Shown piece after piece: positions 1 to 7,939 of a stretch of 64,000 nucleotides of DNA. The position numbers were made by a program, and so were the translations under genes. The DNA comes from JBGSQR01 sp964509295 (GTDB lineage Bacteria > Desulfobacterota > Desulfuromonadia > Geobacterales > Pseudopelobacteraceae): the NCBI GenBank assembly GCA_964509295.1, contig CAZDWS010000014.1, forward strand, positions 29,979 to 93,978, in the 5' to 3' direction. Each line of letters starts with the position of its first letter. Position 1 is the stretch's first letter. The notes beneath the pieces were generated by a model. The model saw nothing but the letters and a program-made list of their open reading frames with translations. It did not search any database and was not told the origin of the DNA.

Positions 1-657
1 GGCGGCACGATTTTTCTTGATGAGGTCGGTGATCTGCCGGTGGAGCTGCAGCCCAAGCTGCTGAGGGTGCTGCAGGAAAAAATTGTCGAGCCGGTGGGGG
101 GCACCAAGGCGCACAAGTTGGATGTGCGGGTGGTTTCGGCGACCAATCTGGACATCGATAAGGCGATGGCAGACGGTACTTTTCGCGAAGATCTTTATTA
201 TCGGCTGGCTGTGATTCCGATCCATTTGCCGTCACTGCGAGAGCGCAGTGACGATATCCCGCTGCTGATCAAATATTTCTGCGCCAAGCATGGTGCCGAG
301 CAGGTCGTTTTCGATAAAAAGACGATTGAGACCCTGACCGTTTATGCCTGGCCGGGCAATGTGCGTGAACTGGAGAACCTGGTCGAGCGACTGCTGATCA
401 TGAGAAACGGCGATACGATTACACCGGATGACCTGCCTGACAGGATCCGCAACGGCCATGTCAACAACAGCAGCCCGGTCATCAACCTTCCTGCCGAGGG
501 TTATTCTCTGGAACAGCTGGAACGCGAAGTAGTGCTTTCGGCCCTGGAGCGAAGCCATTGGAACCAGACCGCGGCTGCCCGGTTCCTGAAAATACCCCGC
601 CATACCCTGATCTACCGCATGGAAAAGTACGTTATCTCCCCACCTGAAAAACCTTAA
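1..657 (+). CDS. Sigma-54-dependent NtrC-family response regulator (3' part, cut by window edge)
   Basis: Open from base 1 in frame, so the gene begins left of the window; 218 codons are visible. The visible part opens in the AAA+ domain at the Walker B motif (GGTIFLDEVGDLP), followed by the arginine-finger stretch LYYRLAVIPIHLPSLRER and the sensor II motif WPGNVRELENLVERLL. The last 50 residues are a Fis-type helix-turn-helix (WNQTAAARFLKIPRHTLIYRM). This family activates sigma-54 RNA polymerase from distant sites, using ATP hydrolysis; a receiver domain is expected upstream but cannot be seen. It stops about 150 bp before the copper efflux genes, and sigma-54-like promoters precede those genes, so it is the probable metal-responsive activator of this island (ZraR/HydG-like role, inferred). 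The true start and sensor kinase lie outside the window. Confidence 0.95.
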   Translation, partial: GGTIFLDEVGDLPVELQPKLLRVLQEKIVEPVGGTKAHKLDVRVVSATNLDIDKAMADGTFREDLYYRLAVIPIHLPSLRERSDDIPLLIKYFCAKHGAEQVVFDKKTIETLTVYAWPGNVRELENLVERLLIMRNGDTITPDDLPDRIRNGHVNNSSPVINLPAEGYSLEQLEREVVLSALERSHWNQTAAARFLKIPRHTLIYRMEKYVISPPEKP

Positions 658-661
658 AGTT

Positions 662-736
662 GCGGAGTATTCACCCCTGATTGTAGAATATTCCGCAATT
701 TTTATTTATCCCGCCGCTTGATGTAGAATTATTCCG
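662..736. promoter_or_regulatory. Inverted/direct AGAATATTC boxes, candidate activator (UAS) sites and possible terminator
   Basis: GCGGAGTATTC at 662-672 and GAATATTCCGC at 686-696 form an 11-bp inverted repeat with one mismatch. A third, similar box TGTAGAATTATTCCG lies at 722-736 and repeats TGTAGAATATTCCG of 683-695. The boxes sit 25-100 bp upstream of the -24/-12 element at 761, the usual place for binding sites of NtrC-type activators. The first hairpin is followed by AATTTTTA and could also end transcription of the regulator gene. Similar boxes recur at 6878-6909. Binding by the adjacent regulator is inferred. Confidence 0.5.
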
Positions 737-760
737 TCGTAAAATTAAAGCGATACCGTT

Positions 761-778
761 TTGGCATATCATGTGAAA
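761..778 (+). promoter_or_regulatory. Candidate sigma-54 (-24/-12) promoter of the cus operon
   Basis: TTGGCATATCATGTGAAA has the -24 GG and a -12 TG at the right 12-bp distance but lacks the final GC of the consensus YTGGCACG-N4-TTGCW. It matches 13 of 18 bases of the better element at 6965. A start about 12 bases after it would leave a short leader with GGAG at 803-806 before the ATG at 812. This also argues that the in-frame TTG at 761 is promoter and not start codon. Confidence 0.45.
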
Positions 779-811
779 GATATTGTGAATCCCGTGACTT
801 ATGGAGCCGTT

Positions 812-2179
812 ATGAAACATCGCATTGTGTCAAATTCAATCCTGATTTTTTTGGCTGTGTTCGTTGTATTCGCTCAAGTTGCAGCAGCGGATTCCGGCGA
901 CAGCCTGAACTCTCTGGTTAGCCAGGCTTTAAACAACAACCCTGAACTCAAATCATCTCAGGCTCGTTGGCAGATGTTTGCCAGCAAAGCCAAACAGGCA
1001 TCAAGCCTGGATGACCCGATGCTGATGTTTAAGCTGCAGAACATGCTGGCGCGCGAACCATTCGTGTTTAACAAGGATCCCCAGTCCGCCAAGGTGGTCG
1101 GCATATCCCAGCAGATTCCGTTCTGGGGCAAGCGTGCCCTCAAACAGGAAATTGCCGAATATGAGGGCGAGTCTTTCAGGTGGGCCAATGAAGAGCGCAA
1201 ACTGGAATTGACCCGCATGATCAAGGAAACCTACTATCAGCTCTGGGCAATAGACAAATCACTGGCAATCGTCGACAAGAACCTGCGGGTCATGTCAGAT
1301 TTCGTAACAATTGCAGAATCCAAATATTCAGTCGGGCAGGGTGTGCAGCAGGATATTTACAAGGCCAATTTGGAAAAATCCAAAATGCTCGACATGCAGA
1401 TTACACTCAGGCAAAAACGCAGAAGTCTGGAAGCCAATCTCAATTATCTTGTCTATCGTCCGATGGATACAATCGTTGAAGCCATTGCCGATTTCCCCCT
1501 GCCTGAGGTCAGAGCCTCAGCCGAACAGCTGAATAAGCTTGCTCTGGAAAAACGTCCCCAGATCAAAAGTCTCGCCTCGCTGACCAGCAAGGGACAAGCC
1601 TCCCACCGACTGGCGCAGAAAGAGTTCTATCCCGACTTCAACCTCTCATTCGAGTATATGTTTAAAGAAGCTGTGTCGACGGAAATGGTCAATGATCCAG
1701 GGTACAACATGTTCAGTGTCGGCTTGACCTTCAACCTGCCGTTTCAGCAGGAGCGACGCCGGGCCATGCTGGCCGAGTCCAGGTCCGAGACGATCATGGC
1801 TACTGAGGAGCTGAATGGTTTGAAAAGCAACATCTCCTTTAGCATAAACGATACCCTTGCCCAGTTGGAGCGCCGCAGGAAGCTGGTGGAACTCTACCGG
1901 GGAGGGATCATTCCCCAGGCAGAGCAGTCACTGGAGTCGGCTGTGATCAGCTACCGGGTCAATAAAGTGGATTTTCTGACGCTGCTGGACGGTCGGGTCA
2001 ACCTGTTCAACTATGAGCGGGAACTGTACGAATCGCAGGCTGAGTACATGATTAATCTCGCTAAGCTTGAAGCGGTGGTCGGTGTAGACGTGGCTGTCCA
2101 GGATGCCATACCTGTTGTCTCGTCGCCATCAGTCGCACCGGCTGTGCAGCCAGCACCCGAACACTCACAACATCATTAA
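812..2179 (+). CDS. cusC: TolC-family outer membrane channel of a Cu/Ag efflux pump (CusC-like)
   Basis: A 455-residue outer membrane efflux protein. A signal peptide is clear (MKHRIVSNSILIFLAVFVVF, cleavage near AAA-DS). The body carries two repeated OEP halves, each with long helical hairpins (for example KANLEKSKMLDMQITLRQKR and the QLERRRKLVELYRG stretch), and it ends in a His/Pro-rich tail (EHSQHH) that may bind metal. ATG 812 was chosen over an upstream in-frame TTG because GGAG lies 5 bases before it and the signal peptide starts there. It is the first gene of cusCBA; the pump spans from inner membrane to outside and exports monovalent copper or silver from the periplasm. Function follows from the neighbours, since TolC-type channels do not themselves reveal substrate. 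Confidence 0.9.
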   Translation: MKHRIVSNSILIFLAVFVVFAQVAAADSGDSLNSLVSQALNNNPELKSSQARWQMFASKAKQASSLDDPMLMFKLQNMLAREPFVFNKDPQSAKVVGISQQIPFWGKRALKQEIAEYEGESFRWANEERKLELTRMIKETYYQLWAIDKSLAIVDKNLRVMSDFVTIAESKYSVGQGVQQDIYKANLEKSKMLDMQITLRQKRRSLEANLNYLVYRPMDTIVEAIADFPLPEVRASAEQLNKLALEKRPQIKSLASLTSKGQASHRLAQKEFYPDFNLSFEYMFKEAVSTEMVNDPGYNMFSVGLTFNLPFQQERRRAMLAESRSETIMATEELNGLKSNISFSINDTLAQLERRRKLVELYRGGIIPQAEQSLESAVISYRVNKVDFLTLLDGRVNLFNYERELYESQAEYMINLAKLEAVVGVDVAVQDAIPVVSSPSVAPAVQPAPEHSQHH

Positions 2180-2202
2180 AATTTAAATACTGAGGTATCA
2201 CC

Positions 2203-3639
2203 ATGGCTCTGAACAAGAAAATCTCAATTCCTCTGATCATTATGATCCTGATCGCGCTGTCCGGTGGCGGGTGGTATGCCTGGCAGCACTTCGGGCACGG
2301 CCATGAAGAAGAAGGCAAGGCAGCCCAGGGCAAACAGCTCTACACCTGCCCGATGCACCCGTTTATCATCAAGGACAAGCCCGGTACCTGCCCAATCTGC
2401 GCCATGGAGCTGGTTAAGAAAGTGGATGGGGCTGCAGGAAATACGCCTCAGACGCCCGAGCAGAAACAGCAGGCCGAAATGCTTGGACAGGTCTCTCTCT
2501 CAACGACCCAGCGCGTAATGGCCAATGTGGCTACCATCGAGTCGAAACTGCAGACGCTCAACAAGGAAATCAATGCCGTTGGTATCGTTCAGTTCGACCA
2601 GTCCCGTCAAGCCAAGGTGACCGCCTGGATCTCGGGCCGCATCGACAAGCTGCATGTCAGTACCGTTGGTTCTTTCGTCAGCAAGGACAAGCCGGTGGCA
2701 GAAGTTTATTCGCCCGATCTGCTGGCTACGCAGCAGGAATATCTGTTGGCCGTCAAAAGTCGTGACCAGCTGAAAAATTCACCAATCCCATCCATTGCGC
2801 AAAATGGAGAAGGTCTGGTTGCGTCGGCCAAACAGAGACTGATGTTGTTCGGTGTCAAGGACAGTCAGATAATTGAACTAGAAAAAGCAGGCAAGCCCAA
2901 TATCCGCCTGCCGATCTACACTCCGCTTTCCGGTGTTGTCATCGAAAAAATGGTTCAACAGGGGCAGTATGTCAATACCGGCGAAGTGCTGTTTAATATT
3001 GCCGACCTTTCCAGAGTCTGGGTTGATATCGAAATCTTTGATAATGAAGTCCCTTATGTACGGATAGGTCAACAGGTTGAAATCCGGTCTGCTGTTGAAC
3101 ATAGCATGAAATTCAACGGAAAGATCAGTTACGTATATCCGTTTCATGATCCCAAAACCCATACAGTCAAGGCCCGTGTTGAAATGCCGAATCCCAAACA
3201 GCTGTTGAAGCCGGATATGTTTGTAAATGCGATTATCAGGGTTCCGCTGACCAAGGGCATTGTTGTTCCAGTGACGGCTGTTATTGACACCGGCAAACGG
3301 CAGGTCGTCTGGGTGGAAACCGCTGCGGGAGTGTTTGAACCGCGTGAAGTTCAAATCGGAGAGCGGAGCGACGAACTGATTCAGATTATTTCCGGTCTGA
3401 AAGCCGGAGAAAAAGTGGCGGTTTCCGGTGCTTATCTGATCGATTCCGAATCGCAGCTTAAAGGCGGCGGGGGAGTGGATCACAGTCAGCATACCGGTGG
3501 TGCCAAGCCAGCGGCAGAGGGTCAGGCCCCGACAGTAAAACAGCAACAACCACAGGCAGGGCATGAAGGTCATGGCGCCCCACCGGTTCAGCAGCCGGTA
3601 AAAAAGAGCCCCTTGAAGATGGATGACATGAAGATGTAA
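2203..3639 (+). CDS. cusB: RND periplasmic adaptor with heavy-metal-binding domain (CusB-like)
   Basis: 478 residues. An N-terminal membrane anchor (residues 8-29) is followed by a heavy-metal-binding domain at 47-70 with YTCPMHP and CPICAMEL, typical of CusB-type adaptors. The barrel-sandwich hybrid and beta-barrel follow (ARVEMPNPKQLLKPDMFVNA, IVVPVTAVIDTGKRQVVWV). The last 50 residues are His/Met/Gln-rich and end in MDDMKM, probably a flexible metal-binding tail. The adaptor links the channel to the inner membrane pump and passes Cu(I)/Ag(I) to it. It starts 23 bases after cusC and precedes cusA by 92 bases that contain a hairpin repeat. Confidence 0.93.
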   Translation: MALNKKISIPLIIMILIALSGGGWYAWQHFGHGHEEEGKAAQGKQLYTCPMHPFIIKDKPGTCPICAMELVKKVDGAAGNTPQTPEQKQQAEMLGQVSLSTTQRVMANVATIESKLQTLNKEINAVGIVQFDQSRQAKVTAWISGRIDKLHVSTVGSFVSKDKPVAEVYSPDLLATQQEYLLAVKSRDQLKNSPIPSIAQNGEGLVASAKQRLMLFGVKDSQIIELEKAGKPNIRLPIYTPLSGVVIEKMVQQGQYVNTGEVLFNIADLSRVWVDIEIFDNEVPYVRIGQQVEIRSAVEHSMKFNGKISYVYPFHDPKTHTVKARVEMPNPKQLLKPDMFVNAIIRVPLTKGIVVPVTAVIDTGKRQVVWVETAAGVFEPREVQIGERSDELIQIISGLKAGEKVAVSGAYLIDSESQLKGGGGVDHSQHTGGAKPAAEGQAPTVKQQQPQAGHEGHGAPPVQQPVKKSPLKMDDMKM

Positions 3640-3643
3640 ATTC

Positions 3644-3722
3644 GGGACGCGGGACTGGGGACTGGAGACTGGTGAATGCTTTTGACTTTACTAGTTCCTG
3701 GTCCCCAGTTCCCAGTCCCTGG
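3644..3722. repeat. Imperfect hairpin repeat between cusB and cusA (GGGACTGGG family)
   Basis: The left arm, from 3651, is GGGACTGGGGACTGGAGACTGG-like, and the right arm, 3697-3719, is its reverse complement with about 3 mismatches in 22 positions; the spacer is AT-rich and about 24 bases long. Each arm is itself built of tandem GGGACTG units. This is not a coding sequence and has no T-run. It looks like a dispersed palindromic repeat of the REP kind, and in mRNA it would form a strong stem between two operon genes. Confidence 0.7.
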
Positions 3723-3731
3723 AGTTAACCA

Positions 3732-6700
3732 ATGATCGAAAAAATTATCGAATATTCCGCCCGCAACCGGGTCATTGTCCTGATGGTCTTTGGTCTGATC
3801 GTCGCCTGGGGCATCTGGGCGGTCTTCAAGACCCCGGTGGATGCCATCCCCGACCTCTCTGACAACCAGGTAATCGTCTTCACCGACTATCCCGGACGCT
3901 CTCCGCAGGTAGTGGAGGATCAGGTTACTTATCCACTGGCGGTCAACCTGCAGGGGCTGCCTCAGGTCCGCGCCGTGCGGGCCTCCTCGGCCTTCGGTTT
4001 CTCCATGATCTATGTCATTTTTGAGGACAAGGCCGATATCTACTGGGCCAGAACCCGGGTGCTGGAACGTCTCAATTATGCCGCTTCCCTGTTGCCGCCG
4101 GGCGTGGTGCCGACCCTTGGACCGGACGGCACCGGCGTCGGCCATGTGTTTTGGTACACCATCGAAGGCAAGGGGTATGATCTCGAGCAGCTGCGCACAT
4201 TGCAGGATTGGTTCGTGCGCTATCAGCTTAATACCGTCCAGGGGGTGGCCGAGGTGGCTTCCATCGGTGGTCTGGTGCGGGAATACCAGATCGACCTGGA
4301 CCCCAACAAGCTGTTTGCCTACAAAATTAAGATCGCTAAGGTTATGGATGCGGTCAAGGCATCCAACAAGGATGTGGGTGGCAAACTGATCGAGCAGGCC
4401 GATGCCGAATACCTGATCCGCAGCCGTGGTTATGTGAAATCAAAGGCCGACCTGGAGAATATAGTTGTCGGCGCCGATATGCGCGGCACTCCCATTTATG
4501 TCAAAAACCTCGGTACTGTTCAGTTGGGCGGTGCCATCCGGCGCGGCATGCTGGATATGAACGGTGAGGGGGAAGCGGTCGGCGGTATTGTTGTCATGCG
4601 CTATGGCGAGAATGCCAAGGATGTCATCGACCGGGTCAAGACCAAAATCAAGGAGCTGGAAAAAGGTCTCCCTCCCGGCGTTAAAATCATGGTTTCCTAT
4701 GACCGCTCTGATCTTATCCAGCGGGCCATCGATACTTTGAAAACCAATCTGCTGGAGGAGTCGCTGGTTGTCTCGCTGGTAATCCTGATCTTCCTGCTGC
4801 ACTTCCAGAGCGCTCTGGTAATCGTACTGACCTTGCCGATTTCGGTTTTGATTGCCTTTATCACCATGAAGATGATGGGGGTAACCTCCAACATCATGTC
4901 CCTGGGGGGAATTGCCATCGCCATTGGAGTTCTGGTGGATGCCGGGGTGATCATGGTGGAGAACTGCTACCGGCACCTGTCGGAAATGTCACCGGAAGAG
5001 CGCAAGGAAAAACGCCTTGAGGTGGTCATCGCCAGTTCCAAGCAGGTTGGCCGGGCGATCTTCTTTTCCCTGGCGATCATCGTACTCTCCTTTGTGCCGG
5101 TCTTCATGCTGGAAGGGCAGGAGGGGAAACTCTTTCATCCGCTGGCCTTTACCAAGACCTTCTCCATGATGGGCTCGGCACTGATCGCCATTACCCTGGT
5201 GCCGGTGTTGATGTACTTCTTCATGCGCGGCAAGATGCCGCCGGAGAGCGCCAACCCGGTCTCAACCTTTTTCATCCGGCTCTATTCGCCGGTTATCCGC
5301 TGGGTGTTGGTCTGGAAAAAGACTACGATTGCACTTAATCTTGTGGCCTTGCTGATTGCCGTGCCGTTGTTCATGAAAATGGGCAGTGAATTTATGCCGC
5401 CGCTGGATGAAGGTTCGCTGCTCTACATGCCGGTCACGCTGCCCAATGTCTCCATCACCGAGGCCAAGCGCATCATCCAGGTGCAGGACATGATCATCAA
5501 GAGTGTGCCGGAGGTGGAGCATGTGCTCGGCAAGGTTGGACGTGCAGAAACCTCCACCGATCCGGCACCGGTTTCCATGTTCGAGTCGATCATCATTCTC
5601 AAGCCCAAGGACAAGTGGCGTCCGGGAGTCAAGAAGGCCGACATCGTGGCCGAACTGGATGCCAAGCTGCAGCAGATCGGGGTCCGCAACGGCTGGACCC
5701 AGCCGATCATTAACCGGATCAACATGCTTTCCACCGGAGTCAGGACAGACCTGGGGGTCAAGATCTTCGGCAGCGACCTGAACGTACTCAAAGATCTTGC
5801 CATCCAGGCCGAGGCGATCCTTAAGCCGATTCCTGGCGCCGCCGATGTTGTGGCCGAACGGGTCACCGGCGGAAACTACATTGATATCGATATCGACCGC
5901 GAGGCCGCCGCCCGATACGGCGTCAGTGTCGGCGATATCCAGAGCATTATAGAAACAGCGCTCGGTGGTGAGATGCTCTCCACAACAGTCGAAGGGCGTA
6001 ACCGCTTTCCGATCCGCATCCGTTACCTGCGCGACTACCGCGACAACATTCCGGCCATCCGCCGCATCCTGGTATCAAGCATGGAAGGGGCCCAGGTGCC
6101 ACTCTCCCTGGTTACCAAGCTGAAAATCTCCACCGGCGCTCCGGAGATCAACAGCGAGGGCGGCCTGTTGCGTTCACTGGTTTTTCTGAACGTGCGAGAT
6201 CGCGATATGGGCGGTTTTGTAACAGAAGCCAAGCAGGTGCTGGAAAAAAATCTCAAGCTGCCTCCCGGATACTATGTAGCCTGGTCCGGTCAGTGGGAGA
6301 ATCAGATTCGCGCCAAGGCCCGTCTGCAGATACTGGTGCCGCTGGGGATGGTAATTATCTTTATCCTGCTTTACTTTACTTTCCGCTCGGCCCTGGAAGC
6401 CAGCATGGTCATGCTCTCGGTGCCGTTTGCCCTGGTGGGAGGGGTCTATCTGGTCTCAGCCCTGGGTTATAACCTCTCCGTGGCGGTCTGGGTCGGATTT
6501 ATCGCCCTGTACGGCATTGCTGTGGAAACAGGGGTGGTGATGGTGATTTATCTGCACGAGGCTCTGGATAAGAAGCTGATCAACGGGCCGTGCACAGAAC
6601 AGGACATCTACGATGCCACCTTCGAGGGGGCGGTGCTGCGCCTGCGTCCCAAGCTGATGACCGTGGCCGTGGCTCTGCTGGGTCTGATCCCGATCATGTG

Positions 6701-6869
6701 GTCAACCGGCACAGGTGCCGATGTGATGAAGCCGATTGCCGCGCCGATGATCGGTGGTATGATTTCTTCAGCAGTGCATGTCCTGATAATGACCCCGGTG
6801 ATCTTTGTGTTGATGAAAAAGAGAGAGTTGAAGAAGGGATTACTGAAATACTCGGGGATGAAGCATTGA
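3732..6869 (+). CDS. cusA: Heavy-metal RND pump, Cu(I)/Ag(I) type (CusA)
   Basis: 1045 residues, the normal length for CusA/CzcA pumps, with 12 membrane segments in two blocks (1 + 5 helices per half) and two large periplasmic loops. The three methionines that bind Cu(I)/Ag(I) in E. coli CusA are all present in the same sequence context: M566 (LLYMP), M616 (PVSMFES) and M665 (RINMLSTG). This favours monovalent copper/silver over the Zn/Co/Ni range of CzcA. TM4 carries the GIAIAIGVLVDAGVIMVEN proton-relay motif. It is driven by proton import and works with CusB and CusC. The start ATG 3732 follows GGAG at 3721-3724. Confidence 0.95.
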   Translation: MIEKIIEYSARNRVIVLMVFGLIVAWGIWAVFKTPVDAIPDLSDNQVIVFTDYPGRSPQVVEDQVTYPLAVNLQGLPQVRAVRASSAFGFSMIYVIFEDKADIYWARTRVLERLNYAASLLPPGVVPTLGPDGTGVGHVFWYTIEGKGYDLEQLRTLQDWFVRYQLNTVQGVAEVASIGGLVREYQIDLDPNKLFAYKIKIAKVMDAVKASNKDVGGKLIEQADAEYLIRSRGYVKSKADLENIVVGADMRGTPIYVKNLGTVQLGGAIRRGMLDMNGEGEAVGGIVVMRYGENAKDVIDRVKTKIKELEKGLPPGVKIMVSYDRSDLIQRAIDTLKTNLLEESLVVSLVILIFLLHFQSALVIVLTLPISVLIAFITMKMMGVTSNIMSLGGIAIAIGVLVDAGVIMVENCYRHLSEMSPEERKEKRLEVVIASSKQVGRAIFFSLAIIVLSFVPVFMLEGQEGKLFHPLAFTKTFSMMGSALIAITLVPVLMYFFMRGKMPPESANPVSTFFIRLYSPVIRWVLVWKKTTIALNLVALLIAVPLFMKMGSEFMPPLDEGSLLYMPVTLPNVSITEAKRIIQVQDMIIKSVPEVEHVLGKVGRAETSTDPAPVSMFESIIILKPKDKWRPGVKKADIVAELDAKLQQIGVRNGWTQPIINRINMLSTGVRTDLGVKIFGSDLNVLKDLAIQAEAILKPIPGAADVVAERVTGGNYIDIDIDREAAARYGVSVGDIQSIIETALGGEMLSTTVEGRNRFPIRIRYLRDYRDNIPAIRRILVSSMEGAQVPLSLVTKLKISTGAPEINSEGGLLRSLVFLNVRDRDMGGFVTEAKQVLEKNLKLPPGYYVAWSGQWENQIRAKARLQILVPLGMVIIFILLYFTFRSALEASMVMLSVPFALVGGVYLVSALGYNLSVAVWVGFIALYGIAVETGVVMVIYLHEALDKKLINGPCTEQDIYDATFEGAVLRLRPKLMTVAVALLGLIPIMWSTGTGADVMKPIAAPMIGGMISSAVHVLIMTPVIFVLMKKRELKKGLLKYSGMKH

Positions 6870-6877
6870 ATAGTTTA

Positions 6878-6909
6878 GTGGAATATGCCACTTGATGTGT
6901 TGAATATTC
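6878..6909. promoter_or_regulatory. AGAATATTC-type boxes upstream of the second sigma-54 element
   Basis: GTGGAATATGCCAC (6878-6891, 12 of 14 positions symmetric) and GAATATTC (6902-6909, perfect palindrome, reading AGAATATTC on the other strand) repeat the boxes seen at 662-736. They lie about 55-90 bp upstream of the -24/-12 element at 6965. Inferred to be binding sites of the same NtrC-type activator. Confidence 0.45.
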
Positions 6910-6964
6910 TGTAGTAGATCTTCTTGCACTATTTGAATGTTGTGTAATAACAGTATGATGTAGG

Positions 6965-6982
6965 TTGGCATGGCATGTGCTA
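6965..6982 (+). promoter_or_regulatory. Candidate sigma-54 (-24/-12) promoter
   Basis: TTGGCATGGCATGTGCTA fits YTGGCACG-N4-TTGCW with two mismatches; GG and GC are 12 bases apart as required. A start near 6993 would give a leader of about 35 bases with AAGGAG at 7013-7018 before the ATG at 7028. This places the exported Met/His-rich proteins under the same type of control as the efflux pump. Confidence 0.6.
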
Positions 6983-7027
6983 ATTATATGGCATAAAGTA
7001 ACTAAACATTTTAAGGAGCATTAAATC

Positions 7028-7501
7028 ATGAAAAAAATATCCGTACTGATAGCCGCAATCTTTGCCCTCGCTGCGCCAATTGCCTCTTATGCCGCCGATC
7101 ATAGCGGCCATGGTTCACATGACATGGGGCACGGCGGGAACCAGGGAGATGTCGCCCATCAAGAGGTCGTTGGCGGTGTGAAGGTGACCTTCAAAGTCAT
7201 GAGCATGAACGAGCATATGAAGTCAATGGGCATGGAAATGCCTAAAGGGATGAAGGAGACCCACCACATTGCGGTTGATTTCAAGGATTCAAAAAGCGGT
7301 AAGGCGCTGACCGAGGGCGAGGTTAAGGTCAAGGTACAGAATCCTGATAAAACTGATCAGACCAAAGATTTAATGGCAATGCAGGGGCACTTCGGGGCAG
7401 ATTTTGATTTGTCCAAGAAAGGCAAGTATGGTGTTATGAGCAAGTTCCAGTTGAAAGACGGAAAGGTTCGCAGTTCCAAATTCTGGTACACAGTGAAATA
7501 G
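7028..7501 (+). CDS. Exported Met/His-rich protein, probable periplasmic copper binder
   Basis: 157 residues with a signal peptide (MKKISVLIAAIFALAAPIAS, cleavage near YAA-DHS). Just after the cleavage site is a His/Gly-rich stretch (DHSGHGSHDMGHGG) and further on a Met-rich one (MSMNEHMKSMGMEMPKGM), both usual in periplasmic Cu(I) carriers. The C-terminal half is a beta-rich domain (HHIAVDFKDSKSGKALTEGE, FQLKDGKVRSSKFWYTVK) that resembles YtkA/FixH-type Ig-like folds. It lies behind cusCBA with its own sigma-54-like promoter and may hand metal to the pump, as CusF does in E. coli; it is not a CusF homologue by sequence. AAGGAG precedes the start. Confidence 0.75.
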   Translation: MKKISVLIAAIFALAAPIASYAADHSGHGSHDMGHGGNQGDVAHQEVVGGVKVTFKVMSMNEHMKSMGMEMPKGMKETHHIAVDFKDSKSGKALTEGEVKVKVQNPDKTDQTKDLMAMQGHFGADFDLSKKGKYGVMSKFQLKDGKVRSSKFWYTVK

Positions 7502-7580
7502 CATGATTTGACAGTAACAGATTCTTTGCTAGAGTTAATACGCAAGGCAACTTCAAAAAAGTCATGAGGAGGACTATTGT

Positions 7581-7862
7581 ATGCGAAATAAACTGATTAT
7601 GTTATTTGTGGCAGTAGGTATGTTCAGTGCAGTGCCTGTATTTGCCGCTCATCATGAGATGATGAAGGATCAGAAGATGATGATGGAGCATGAAGGTGCA
7701 AGGCAGTGTGCCTTGCAGGCGGAGTCGATTCAGGAGAAGATCAAGCGTATCGATGGCGAGATCAAGCAGGGATCAAAGAAGTATACCGCAGAGGAACTTA
7801 AAAAATTGGAAGGTAAGCTGAAGGAAGCCAACGATACGTTGGATGTCCTCATCAAGCGTTAA
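7581..7862 (+). CDS. Small exported Met-rich helical protein
   Basis: 93 residues. A signal peptide (MRNKLIMLFVAVGMFSAVPV, cleavage near FAA-HHE) is followed by a His/Met stretch HHEMMKDQKMMMEHEG and then a charged amphipathic helix pair with a single cysteine (RQCALQAESIQEKIKRID, EELKKLEGKLKEANDTLDVL). GAGGAG at 7566-7571 is its ribosome site. It is 79 bases behind the previous gene and shares its terminator, so both are probably co-transcribed. A metal-binding or periplasmic chaperone role is inferred from composition and place only; I do not recognise the family. Confidence 0.7.
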   Translation: MRNKLIMLFVAVGMFSAVPVFAAHHEMMKDQKMMMEHEGARQCALQAESIQEKIKRIDGEIKQGSKKYTAEELKKLEGKLKEANDTLDVLIKR

Positions 7863-7874
7863 TCATAATTAAAC

Positions 7875-7898
7875 GAGGCGGGCTGAAAAGCCCGCCTC
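7875..7898 (+). terminator. Rho-independent-type hairpin after the copper island
   Basis: A perfect 10-bp GC-rich stem, GAGGCGGGCT / AGCCCGCCTC, with a GAAA tetraloop. Only AAATATT follows in place of a T-run. It separates the plus-strand copper genes from the minus-strand gene at 7940 and may act in both directions. Confidence 0.75.
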
Positions 7899-7939
7899 AA
7901 ATATTCCTGCCTGAAATCCTCGATAAATCCAAATAACAA

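Noticed and set aside
761..811. Upstream TTG start for the cusC-type gene
   Set aside because: It falls inside the -24/-12 element; the ATG at 812 has GGAG and starts a clean signal peptide.
2878..3573. Long minus-strand reading frame (231 codons) inside cusB
   Set aside because: Shadow of a real gene in GC-richer DNA; no domain, no ribosome site.
4440..4976. Minus-strand frames inside cusA
   Set aside because: Low-complexity His/Asp-rich translation typical of antisense of RND genes.
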